A DNA stretch of 64,000 nt from Notospermus geniculatus (lineage: Eukaryota; Nemertea; Pilidiophora; Heteronemertea; Lineidae): contig NMRB01000488.1 in assembly GCA_002633025.1 (NCBI GenBank), positions 1 through 64,000 on the forward strand. Reading direction: 5' to 3'. Under the pieces are notes generated by a model. The model searched no databases and had not been told where the DNA came from. It saw nothing but the letters and a program-made list of their open reading frames with translations. Positions 46,300 through 56,262 of this stretch are shown in pieces (the stretch's first letter is position 1; every line of letters starts with the position of its first letter). The position numbers and the translations under genes are program-made.

Positions 46300-47340
46300 T
46301 TGTACCTCTCCCTGTGTCCTAGATTTAATTTATACCTCTAATTCTATTTATATACCTCTAACTTCATTTCGTACTTCGAATTTTATTTATACCGCTTATT
46401 TTGTTTTGGCCGATCACAAATACTTCAGTCCTGATTTCTTGTCGCCAGGGGAGAGATGAACTCATTATCTGCTACTAATACCCGCGGCACAAGTTGGAAA
46501 TCCCATCCCTTTTCTGAATGACGATCCCTACTCATGATTTCCCTACCAATAATCCAGATGGTATTCATCGTTGTATGATCTACGAGGCTTGGTTGTCATC
46601 CCCCAGGCTGTACATCTTGTCTCTGCCCTCCCCCAAGGAAAACATGGGTATTACCGGTATCCTGCGGTCATGTTCGCCATTAATGTCCCCTGGATGACGA
46701 CCACAGCCGCGTTCTATCAGATTCATAAATATATCATCAGAATCAGAATCATATTACAATGAGTATCAACTCGAAGTTCGTGAATTTCTGTCCTAACGTG
46801 ATTTGAGTTTGGTTTTGGTGAATTAATGCTCTCTCTGACTAGTGAATGTCCTGGTTGTCACTCCGAGGCCTGTTGCTGACCAGAACGTGTGGATTTTGGA
46901 GGCCTGCCGCCTGTCAACTCAGGGGATGTAGAGCCCTGCCACCGTTCAAAACGTGAGAATATTAGACGCCTGCCAGAACATGGGAATACTGATCATAACC
47001 ATGGCCAACGAATCGGACAGGGCACCAGTCATCATGAAATCGACCTCGACCCTAGGATGAGTAGAAACTACTTTATTCATTGGCAGTTCATTCCCTTGGT
47101 CAGATAAGTTATGTCCCGGTCTTCTTATTCTTTTGATTAATGAACGCTCCCTGTGTTGTGATTAATCAATGCTCCCTGATTGTCGCTATCCATTGGTTTC
47201 ATTGGTCAACGATTAGTTGCGCCTTCTCATGTATTCATGTGTCATGAATGACGTAATTCGTCAGGCTGACTAAAGCACCTCATCAATATTCGCAGACAAG
47301 TTGCGGTGACAAGAATTTTTTAAGAGTGTAAATATGTACT
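46300..47340. other. Non-coding stretch, no gene recognised
   Basis: TATACCTCTAA-like words recur at 46330-46400. GTGGATTTTGGAGGCCTGCC and GTGAGAATATTAGACGCCTG near 46890-46970 form an imperfect pair. No exon is supported. Confidence 0.45.
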
Positions 47341-47344
47341 ACTA

Positions 47345-47600
47345 TGTACACAGAAATGTACAGTAAGGCTGTTATTCCAGGTCAGCATCCTCCCCCTGAT
47401 CTTGAGTGGTCATACATCTTACAATTTGATGTGAGCAGTGATCCTTGACGGTACTTGGCCACCGTTGGTGCAGAGGACACGGTATTTCCCCGTCCCTCCT
47501 GGGTCTTGGGTTCAAACTCTCGTGGTGATCAGGACTCACTTCAGGTCCACAACTCGTTCGGGTTGCCGTTTCCTCTGCGCATCTTAACCTTGCCCATACC
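47345..47600 (-). mobile_element. Dispersed repeat joined to a tRNA-like SINE segment
   Basis: ACAGTAAGGCTGTTATTCCA, then CCTCCCCCTGATCTTGAGTG is a reverse copy of the GATC family. It continues into CAGTGATCCTTGACGGTACT, GTTGGTGCAGAGGACACGG and a B-box-like TTGGGTTCAAACTC. The join suggests the GATC motif could be part of a longer SINE, seen again at 54900-55045. Confidence 0.5.
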
Positions 47601-47747
47601 TCCAAAGTCGAGATGATCCACTGTCAATCGCATTGATACGCCATTCACATCAGCCATGACTACCATTGTAATGTTTACTAATAGGAAATCGGATATTTGA
47701 ATGACTAGTCACATTCTCTCAAGTGGCCCTAATCTCCAGGCACGGGT

Positions 47748-48581
47748 CACGATTGCCTTTGATCAATACTACGTATATGTACAGGGTTACAGTGATCAAC
47801 AATCTCCGTGCACATATTTGGCTTTCCCTGGTGCTTTTCGATTTGGTGCCAATCATGGACTTGCGTGTGAAAAACTACCTTAAATGTGGACCCACCAGTA
47901 ACTGGGCATCTCCTCTATTGAAAACCTGCAAAATGACACCATACATCATGCAGAGGCATCACAGGTAGTTTACTTGCAATATGTCTCCATTTGGATGGGA
48001 TCATACGCAGTGTCCACAGTTAGTCTATTTTTGACGGCCATGGCAGTTCTTTTCCGACAAACTGGGGACACAGAGCCATAAATACGACTGATCTGCGTCA
48101 AAATCACCCATAGAGGTGTGAAGGGCCACAGTGTCCCCAGTTCTAAGTGCTTCCCTTCGTTGTACACGATTGCCTTTGATCAATACTACGTATATGTACA
48201 GGGTTACAGTGATCAACAATCTCCGTGCACATATTTGGCTTTCCCTGGTGCTTTTCTATTTGGTGCCAATCATGGACTTGCGTGTGAAAAAATCCCTTAA
48301 ATGTGGACCCACCAGTAACTGGGCATCTTCTCTATTGAAAACCTGCAATATGACACCATACATCATGCAGAGGCATCACAGGTAGTTCACTTGCAATATG
48401 TCCCCATTTGGATGGGATCATACGCAATGTCCACAGTTAGTCTATTTTTGACGGCCGTGACAGTTCTTTTCCGACCAACTGGGGACACAGAGCCATAAAT
48501 ACGAGTGATCTGCGTCAAAATCACCCATACAAGTAAACGGCCACAGTGTCCCCAGTTCTAAGTGCTTCCCCTCGTTGTATG
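47748..48581 (+). repeat. 417-bp head-to-tail tandem duplication
   Basis: Two units start with CACGATTGCCTTTGATCAAT at 47748 and 48165 and end with AGTTCTAAGTGCTTCCC. They differ at few positions (for example CTACCTTAAATG against ATCCCTTAAATG), so duplication is recent. ORFs are duplicated with it but are short. A diverged third relative lies 43 kb away at 4240-4485. Confidence 0.95.
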
Positions 48582-48589
48582 GGGTGCAG

Positions 48590-49090
48590 TGTGAACGGGA
48601 GTGACAGATTTCTCTATGTGCCCCTCTTGGGAAGTCATCGCCTCTCTGCTGTGTGTTTTGTGTTGAAACACTGAGATATGGGAAGAGTTACTAGAAAGCG
48701 TTCACCGACATAGCCCTGTACATCGGTTCTTTATCGACATATATTGCGGCTGGAGACCCATTTTGAGAGTTGCGAGTTATTTTCGTCAAATCACTCACCC
48801 TGGTAGCATGTCGTTAGTCGCCATACCCCATTCCCAACAGACTGGAATTCCATCGTCGTCACCTCGGACATTCTGATGAGGAATTAATCGCGGATTTTCG
48901 ACTGTAAATGTTCCATATGGTGCCGGTTGCTGTGGTTGGCTTGATGACTTTGCCATCATTGGTGGGCCTAATGGCCGAACTTTGGGTTTTATGGACGGGA
49001 TCTGGTGTTGTCTTAGATACTTAACACCGCTTTGAGAATTCTCTCAAATCTAACAAAACGTGTGTATTCATTAGACCAAGATAGATTCCT
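48590..49090. other. Non-coding stretch, no gene recognised
   Basis: Unique sequence without supported features. Confidence 0.5.
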
Positions 49091-49094
49091 GAAC

Positions 49095-49245
49095 AACCGA
49101 GTGTCAGAGTGGGGCAGTGCAAACATCGGCGCCTGTCACCTCGGCGGATCTTTGTTCGTTATCCGTTCAGGCACGCTGAGTGATAGAATTCATCTTGGTA
49201 ACGTGTACTTTCTTTGAAAGCCAAGTTTTCTCCGGGCAGAAAAGT
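49095..49245 (+). mobile_element. tRNA-derived SINE, GCGCCT family
   Basis: GAGTGTCAGAGTGGGGCAGT, ACATCGGCGCCTGTCACCTC and a damaged B box (GTTCGTTATCC) are followed by GTGATAGAATTCATCTTGGT, CTTTGAAAG and TTTTCTCCGGGCAGA. Confidence 0.7.
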
Positions 49246-49957
49246 GATATAGAAATAGAAATCAATTTATCTCGTTTGTAGAGTCGTATGTCGAGATTTG
49301 TCCCGTACGATTTCGAATTTTATCGCCTACAATGGCTGGCAATGGCGGAGATAAAAGTGGAATAAAAATGAGTTTTCTTTAAACCGTCGACACTTACTTG
49401 CCATTGAGATAAAACACGACTATACGAGATAATAGATTTTTTTCTTTCCACATCCCTTCCCCGGAGCCGTAGGTTAATCGTAAATCATCAATGTGGAAAA
49501 AACTGCCACCTTTAACAGTATTTTGTTTCNTTTCAAAGGAAAAAAACTCGGTGAAATCGATTCAAACTATAAAAGTCTTATTTTCATTTCTTTTTAAGTT
49601 TCCGGCATTTTAAATCTTCTCGACCCCCGAAGCGGCGGAATTCTAGTGGTCTTAAACTGGTTGCCATGGTAACCATTGTTGAACTTTATAACCAGTTGTT
49701 TCAATTTTCTGTGCAAGTGCAGTGGATTGCTTCGTAAGATTCGGTTGATGTCGATTTCAGAAAAGAAAATTTCATAAAGTGCACCATTTATTGAGTTTAT
49801 TGGAAATTTCTGATGCGCCAGGTTCTGATGATCTGAAGTGAAACACGATTATTCGGTTTTCCCTATCAAATACTTGGTGATGGAAAAAATGAAAGAAAAT
49901 TATTGGGAAAATACCTATAATTGCATTTTAATAGCCGTTTGACATATGACGTACATA

Positions 49958-50225
49958 CAGTACGTTGCACAATTGACCTCCCAGAATCCGCGTACCTGCC
50001 TCGGACGTGGCGCGGAAGGTAACCTTCAGTTCATCGCGGATGGTACGGGTACGTCACGCGTCTCTGTTGCGTGACGTTGGGTGAATGACGTTACGTCTTC
50101 ACTGCATGCCTTCCATGACGCCGCGCCACATCCTAGGAAGATACGAGGATGGTACGAGAATGACGCTGCATCTGGTACGCGGGTGGTGCGCGCCGCGGAA
50201 GGGAGGTCAATTGTGCAACGTACTG
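49958..50225. mobile_element. 268-bp MITE with CAGT ends and TA target
   Basis: The ends are CAGTACGTTGCACAATTGAC and its exact inverse, a 25-bp perfect terminal inverted repeat, flanked by TA at 49956-49957 and 50226-50227. CAGT termini and a TA target are characteristic of Tc1/mariner elements. The interior is G+C-richer than its surroundings (ACGTCACGCG, GTGACGTTGG). No transposase is encoded, so movement would need an enzyme supplied elsewhere. The duplicate segment lacks it (see 51508). Confidence 0.92.
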
Positions 50226-50569
50226 TACATCCCAATTTTTATCTCAGTTGCTGAGTTCTTACGGTGGTGCAGCGTTCGTCGTCCGTCATCGGGCACGTTT
50301 CGTAACCGCTGGGGCTATTGACCTGAAACTAGTGCATGTTTACCCCTAGGTCCGATGACCTGTGGCACCAAGTTTCGGTCCAATTTGATTCTTTGGCCAC
50401 TAGGTGGCCGAAAAAACAAATATTAGTACAGTAACTCCTGAACTACTGGCTGAATCAACTCCAAATTTTATCGTGTGTACATCTAATAAAGATACATGAC
50501 ATATCCAATGGGTTTTTGATTTGACCCACTTTTTAAGGTCACAGAGGTCAAAGATCTGCTGTCCATAGT

Positions 50570-50815
50570 TGCAGTGTCTGTCAGGTATTGATCTGTTGTC
50601 CATAGTTCAATGTCTGTCAGCTATTGACCTGCTGTCCATAGTTACAATGTCTGTCAGCTATTGACCTCTTGTCCATAGTTGCAATGTCTGTTAGCTATTG
50701 CCCTGCTGTCGATAGTTAAAATATCTGTCAGATCTTCATCTGTTGTCCATAGTTCCTATGTCTGTCAGATCTTAATCTGCTGTCCATAGTTGTAATGTCT
50801 GTCAGCTCCTCGCCT
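50570..50815 (+). repeat. ~38-bp minisatellite, CTGTCCATAGTT units
   Basis: CTGCTGTCCATAGTTGCAAT, then GTCTGTCAGCTATTGAC is repeated about six times with changes. A shorter version with the unit TTGTCCATAGTTCCAATGTC, then CGTCAGATCTTCACC lies in the duplicate at about 51955-52090. The two arrays have diverged in copy number and unit type since the duplication. Confidence 0.85.
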
Positions 50816-51507
50816 TTCTTAATGCAAGAAAGGCGTAACTAGACACCAGCGGACGAAACCACGCGGGGAACTATTGTTTGTCTTCGGCCTTGAAGCTTCG
50901 ATCCAAATGTCCTTCAGCCACTGTCCTCACAAAAACGACTTTATCCGCTGCCATTGCTATAGATTTGTCACTTAATCGCCACAAGTGCAGCCCACGCCAA
51001 TCCGTTGTACATGTATATTTTTCAGCACCCAGCCTTCTGTAACCGTACCAGCACAATAATTGACCTAATAGTCGTTACAATAAAACTAACACTCGCCATA
51101 TCAAACCCGTCAGGACGGTATAAAAAGTCTTATTTTCATTTCTTTTTAAGTTTCCGGCATTTTAAATCTTCTCGACCCCCGAAGCGGCGGAATTCTAGTG
51201 GTCTTAAACTGGTTCCCATGGTAACCATTGTTGAACTTTATAACCAGTTGTTTCAATTTTCTTTGCAAGTGCAGTGGATTGCTTCGTAAGATTCGGTTGA
51301 TGTCGATTTTAGAAAAGAAAATTTCATAAAGTGCACCCTTTATTGAGTTTATTGGAAATTTCTGATGCGCCATGTTCTGATGATCTGAAGTGAGACACGA
51401 TTATTCGGTTTTCCCTATCAAATACTTGGTGATGGAAAAAATGAAAGAAAGTTATTGGGAAAATACCTATAATTGCATTTTAATAGCTGTTTGAAATATG
51501 ACGTACA

Positions 51508-51515
51508 TACATGTA
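51508..51515 (+). other. Candidate transposon excision footprint TACATGTA
   Basis: At the point where unit A holds the 268-bp MITE between two TA dinucleotides, unit B has TA-CATG-TA with the same flanks (GACGTACA before, CATCCC after). Two bases from each end of a CAGT...ACTG element left between the target TAs is the footprint described for Tc1 excision. TACATGTA also occurs by chance elsewhere in the window, so this remains inference. Confidence 0.5.
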
Positions 51516-52404
51516 CATCCCAATTTTTATCTCAGCTGCTGAGCTCTTACGGTGGTGCAGCGTTCGTCGTCCGTCATCGGGCACGTTTCGTAACCGCTAG
51601 GGCTATTGAACTGAAACTAGTGCATGTTTACCCCTAGCTCCGATGACCTGTGGCACCAAGTTTCGGTCCAATTTGATTCTTTGGCCACTAGGTGGCCGAA
51701 AAAACAAATATTAGTACAGTAACTCCTGAACTACTGGCTGAATCAACTCCAAATTTTATCGTGTGTACATCTAATAAAGATACATGACATATCCAATGGG
51801 TTTTTGATTTGACCTACTTTTTAAGGCCACAGAGGTCAAAGTTAACTTTTTTGCTATTTTGTGGCACGTTTCGTGGCTATTTGACCTAGAGTGTTTTGAC
51901 TTGGTGTGATTATGTATCTAGATCCCCTCTACATGTTCAGTAATCTTCACCCCATAGTTCCAATGTCTGTCAGATCTTCACCTGTTGTCCATAGTTCCAA
52001 TGTCCGTCAGATCTTCACCTGTTGTCCATAGTTCCAATGTCCGTCAGATCTTCACCTGTTGTCCATAGTTATAATGTCTGTCAGCTCCTCGCCTTTCTTA
52101 CTGCAAGGAAGGCGTAACTAGACGCCAGTGGACGAAACCACGCGGGGAGCTATTGTTTGTCTTCGGCCTTGAAGCTTCCATCCAAATGTCCTTCAGCCAC
52201 TGTCCTCACAAAAACGACTTTATCGGCTGCCATTGCTATAGATTTGTCACTTAATCGCCACAAGTGCAGCCCACGCCAATCCGTTGTACATGTATATTTT
52301 TCAGCACCCACCCTTCTGTAACCGTACCAGCACAATAATTGACCTAATAGTCGTTACAATAAAACTAACACTCGCCATATCAAACCCGTCAGGACGGTAT
52401 CTTT

Positions 52405-53280
52405 ACCTAGTTCTCCACCGCCACAACACAAAAATGAGAATTTCCCTATCACCATGGCAACTGATAGACACTTGTCCCGGCATGACCTTAAGATCCCTGT
52501 ATCAATCATGTGCATCTTCTTTCCGTTCCATCCTAAGTTCTTATTTTGTACATGTGGATTAACACATGAAAAAGTACATTGAAGCTCGTCAAAGTACCGT
52601 GAAACGGCTATTCCAATATCACTAGAGACGCCTTGCGGAGGTGTGAGAAACTAGCCAGCAACAAGTGGGGACTTCTGAATTGACTAGTGCTGCCATCTGG
52701 TTATTGACGTGGAACTGAAAAGTCTCGTCGGGAGGAGCTGAGAAGTATCCTGGTGTAGTCTCAGTGCTTTGGAATGGATGGCAGCACTGGTGTCGTATTG
52801 AAATTTTCTTGTCACACCAGTCTCGTTCCCGGGTCATTCTACTGAGCCTGGAAACAGATGGCATTGTTGAATTCAAGCAACATTAAGAAGTGGGGACGAG
52901 GTTTTTGTTACGTTGGACCATCATTGTCGATCTGACGGGAACAATCACTTTCAAATCCCACGAATTTCGATCCTTGTCGATCAAACCATGAATATTTTTT
53001 CCGGCTTTCTCATGAATGCAAATGCTTGCATGCAAATGTGCCATTATAACGCCAGTATCGCTGTCCCCAGTGAGCTATTAATAGCATTTGTCTGTCACAA
53101 ACATCCGGGCATTTGCCTCTATCTAAACAACGCCAGGCCATAAAATAGCACCGGAATTTGTTTTCCCATCATGCTTGGCGGCCATTAAGTCGCTAATCAT
53201 TGGTTGACGCTTGTGGGATTGGAGACACGCATACCAATGAGATTGGGAAATGTCAGAGGTCAGGGGTCATCCGCGGTTGC
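52405..53280. other. Non-coding stretch, no gene recognised
   Basis: No supported exon. The - ORF 52622-52876 has no known motif. Confidence 0.5.
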
Positions 53281-53284
53281 TGCG

Positions 53285-53430
53285 TTGTTAGGATGGCGTA
53301 GTGGGAATATCAGCACCTGTCACTCATGGGTCTAGGTTCGAGCCACTGTCGGCCCGCTTCTCAGGTGATAGAGTTGGCAACTCTTTGTGGCATTTTCTTC
53401 TCCGAGCCCCCGGTTTTCTCCTGCGTTCCT
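53285..53430 (+). mobile_element. tRNA-derived SINE, GCGCCT family, diverged
   Basis: GGATGGCGTAGTGGGAATAT, CAGCACCTGTCACTCATGGG and the B box GGTTCGAGCC are followed by GTGATAGAGTTGGCAACTCT and CCCCCGGTTTTCTCCTGCG. Confidence 0.7.
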
Positions 53431-53724
53431 TGAATCGATACATACACGAACTTACTTGGTGGAGTTGTATGTTTTTCGAGTTACCTTTTGGCCCAATGCG
53501 GTGCGCTGATCAGTATTTCATGTTGTGCAGTGTTTATCTGTCACTAAGGGGTCTTTGGGAGCCGCTCAACCGCAGTATACCGAAGTTTGGGTGATTGATT
53601 TGAAAGATTTGGTTGTCAGTTCTGGTCTGAAGCGAACACAGGAAATTTTCGAGACAACTTTCGAGAAAAAACTCCGATGACTCTATATACAGTACACCCT
53701 CGAGGCATGGACATTTTTAGTTCG

Positions 53725-53805
53725 CAAATTAAAGCTATTACTTCATTCGACCATACCCCCCCCCCAATCTCGAGCGGGGGTCGTACCTCCACTTACCACT
53801 GAACG
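53725..53805 (-). repeat. Dispersed GATC...AGTAATAGC repeat, reverse copy
   Basis: AAAGCTATTACTTCATTCGA, then CCATACCCCCCCCCC and AATCTCGAGCGGGGG. Reversed, this is the family order of GATC-like block, G run and GAAGTAATAGC. Confidence 0.6.
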
Positions 53806-54086
53806 GCCGAGGTATTTTGACTGCACCCCGTAGCAACCTGTTGAATTATATCAAACATAGGCCTACATGTATCTCATAATGAGGGCAAACACGTTCAATA
53901 ATACAGGCCCTGTTTGCCGTCCTTGTTAAAAATTATTTATTTGACAAATTCGATTAATCCAGTCCACATTGCCGCATGATTGGATTAGAAAGCCAATATT
54001 TTTGGTCAATAGTTAAATTCGCGGGTTGAAGATTCCCCATTCTCTTGTCATGCCCTACTAAATTGTGTTATGACTTATAGGCTTTG

Positions 54087-54811
54087 GGCCAAGCAAATTA
54101 TTTTCGCCACAGGGTGACCCAGAAAATGTGTTACGGTACTCGAACAATTAGCATTTCTATTATTGTTTACCTATTGTTCGAAGGACGCTTTTTTGGGTCA
54201 TTTTATGGAAATTTGATGCGTCTTCAGCAGTGCGGCCACGATAAGGCTGTCCACAAATCTGAGGTCTGACGGCCCTCGCTCTCTAGCCACAGAGTTCAGG
54301 GGTAGCGAGCATAAAGGGGTCATAACCCTACGTCTATGGTAGGCCTAAGCCAGGCGTAGTGCTGGTCGATGCCATATCCTCGGCTTAGGCCTGACGTAGG
54401 GTTACGACCCCTTTATGCTCGCTACCCCTGGAGAGGGTAACGCATCCCCCACGAGCGAGTGGCACCCACGCTAAATTACTCAAAGTACAGTTCACTGNTC
54501 TGCTGCCGGACTATTAGGCCAAGCAAATTATTTTCGCCACAGGGTGACCCAGAAAATGTGTTACGGTACTCGAACAATAGCATTTCTTTTATTGTTAACC
54601 TATTGTTCGAAGGACACTTTTTCCGGGTCATTTTATGCAAATTTGGTGCTTTGTGTGTGGAAAGGATCTTCAGCAGTAGTGCAGCCACGATAAGATCGTG
54701 CACAAATTGGAGATCTGACGGCCCCTCTCTAGCCACAAAGTTCTAGAGAGGATAACGCAATCCCCAGAACGAGGAACGCCCACGCTAAATTACTCAAAGT
54801 ACAGTTCACTG
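54087..54811 (+). repeat. Tandem duplication of ~295 bp with a MITE in unit A
   Basis: Unit A (54087-54497) and unit B (54517-54811) start GGCCAAGCAAATTATTTTCG and end AAATTACTCAAAGTACAGTT. Unit B has extra GTGTGTGGAAAGGATCT and small changes. Unit A is longer because of the palindrome at 54297-54430. A few bases at 54498-54516, including an ambiguous N, separate the units. Confidence 0.9.
54297..54430. mobile_element. Palindromic MITE with CAGGGGTAGCG ends
   Basis: CAGGGGTAGCGAGCATAAAG mirrors CTTTATGCTCGCTACCCCTG perfectly. The inner ACCCTACGTC and GACGTAGGGT, and GGCCTAAGCC and GGCTTAGGCC, also pair. It is 134 bp. In the sister unit the corresponding site is AGTT-CTA-GAGAGG, while here AGTT and GAGAGG abut the element, so three bases were lost or changed at insertion. 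Confidence 0.9.
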
Positions 54812-54899
54812 AAGTTAGCCCTATCCTCCAGGGGTAAAAGGCGGAGTCACCACTTCTATTCATGATCAGTAAAAACATAGTCGTTTGTGGCAATTGCTC

Positions 54900-55045
54900 T
54901 GTATTGTACTACTAAGTACACAGCACTGATACTCCAGTTGAGCTAACTCCCCCTGCTCTTGACTGGAGATCATCATTTTATCATGTGCGAGCAGAGCTTT
55001 CCAACTCGGGTGCGCCGTCAACAAAGACCACGGAATACTTACTGC
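54900..55045 (-). repeat. Dispersed GATC...repeat with SINE-like tail, reverse copy
   Basis: GCACTGATACTCCAGTTGAG, CTCCCCCTGCTCTTGACTGG, then TCATGTGCGAGCAGAGCTTT and AACAAAGACCACGGAATACT. The last block resembles the GGTGC-CACGG-TTACTG tail word of the Ala-like SINEs at 760 and 2860. It may link the two families. Confidence 0.5.
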
Positions 55046-55831
55046 CAGTGCTGAAAATAAACAGATATGCTAGCTAGGCCCTGTGGTATATCATTCTTTA
55101 CACTCTCTAGGGAGATAATAGGCCTATGGCCCATGAAGTATATGTGTCATTTTCTAAGCTTTGTCCGTCATGGCTGAACGAAAAACCAGTCATCGTGTCA
55201 TTTAGTGAAGTCTGACATTTACTGAGAGTTGTTCCATGTCTACTGTCATTACACTTGTTATATAGGCCTACCTACTTGATCTTCCTTTGATTCGCCGAAT
55301 TCATGATGTTGTCGTGGGACCATGTGATGTGTTGTCAGGCCATGTGAGCCTGTCAGCCAGGGCCTAAGTGATCGTACTCTGTCGGATTCTGTGGATGGGG
55401 TACCTTCCAGTTCTCAGTCAGATAGTTTCGATACTCATTTTTTTTTCGGAATACGTGGTTTCTAAGTGAACATCCAGCCATCTGTGACAGGAAATTCGGG
55501 AAATCTTAAGTGAAAAGTTTGAAATTTTAAGTGAATCTTGAATTTTCGGGTAAATTGCTGACATTAAATTAAATACAAGAATGTTTATGTGAAATCTGGA
55601 TAACATTGGATAAAAACCTCCAGGAAATGGCTTGATTCTGGTGAAATTCCTGTATTATTAAGTTGATTGCGGGAAAATGTGAGGTCTGCATGTAGGTTCG
55701 TACATCTGGAGATATTACTGGATCTTTGAGACTTGAAATTTTCCTGCGTGTCTCAGGAGTTATCAAAAAATAAAATCATCATGCCCAAGATCTTAAAGTT
55801 GGATAACACTGGGTGATCACCTTGATTCACA

Positions 55832-56018
55832 ATGTATCAGAGATTCCAAAGCAGTCCCCGGCCGCGGGACATGCGGACTAGTGCCGGGGACCGGTTCTTT
55901 CAGAGCCGGAAACTTTTACCCTGCCGGGTGATCCAACCTACGCTTCATATCACGCCGAGAGAAACGGTGCATTCTGCCTTCTCGGATTATGACTCCCCGA
56001 CCATGAGACGAAAATGGG
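55832..56018 (+). CDS. Candidate first coding exon, alternative N-terminus
   Basis: The frame starts MYQRFQSSPRPRDMRTSAGD and continues RFFQSRKLLPCRVIQPTLHI. It ends HSAFSDYDSPTMRRKW and meets the donor TGGG|GTAAGC at 56018/56019, 62 codons plus one base (G). Base composition shifts to G+C and CpG-rich in the exon (CCCCGGCCGCGGG) against AT-rich flanks, as in exons or promoter-proximal DNA. No acceptor-like tract lies just upstream, consistent with a first exon. The sequence is basic and Ser/Pro-rich, probably unstructured. No family is recognised. The donor phase matches 35481-35685, which suggests both splice to one downstream exon. Confidence 0.55.
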
Positions 56019-56088
56019 GTAAGCAGGTTGTTCAAGTATTAAATAAAACTAACAGTGCCAATATAACACGTAGACAAAGTTTTTAATA

Positions 56089-56237
56089 CGGAGGTTTAGA
56101 AATCAAACGATAAACGTACACGTTAACGATAACGTTTTATTTGTACCGAAAATGCAATATAAAATCTGCTTAATGTATATAATAAAAAATAACGTTGTCG
56201 TAAAGTTTACGTTTGTCGTTTGAGTTCTGAACGTCAC
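56089..56237. mobile_element. TA-flanked MITE, GGGAGGTTTCG family, diverged copy 3
   Basis: CGGAGGTTTAGAAATCAAAC and GATAAACGTACACGTTAACG lead to an inverted right end TTTGTCGTTTGAGTTCTGAA. The interior CGAAAATGCAATATAAAATC matches the reversed interior of copies 14498 and 35781. TA lies on both sides. It starts 70 bases after the candidate exon donor at 56018. Confidence 0.8.
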
Positions 56238-56262
56238 TAATCAGTTCGAGTACGTTATAGTT

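Larger units (their letters stand above)
49568..52400 (+). repeat. Tandem duplication of a 1.3-1.55 kb segment
   Basis: Unit A (about 49568-51119) and unit B (about 51120-52400) begin with AAAAGTCTTATTTTCATTTC and end with CAAACCCGTCAGGACGGTAT, head to tail. Shared landmarks include GACCCCCGAAGCGGCGGAAT, CACCAAGTTTCGGTCCAATT and CGAAACCACGCGGGG. Differences: A carries a MITE at 49958-50225, the minisatellite segment differs in length, and B has an extra block at about 51842-51955. The MCWYGYRR-type ORFs are duplicated at 50871 and 52150 on the - strand, with no recognised function. Confidence 0.95.

Noticed and set aside
50871-52335. Duplicated MCWYGYRR ORFs on the - strand as a gene pair
   Set aside because: They are 61 codons, present twice only because the whole segment is tandemly duplicated. 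No coding signature or splice context.
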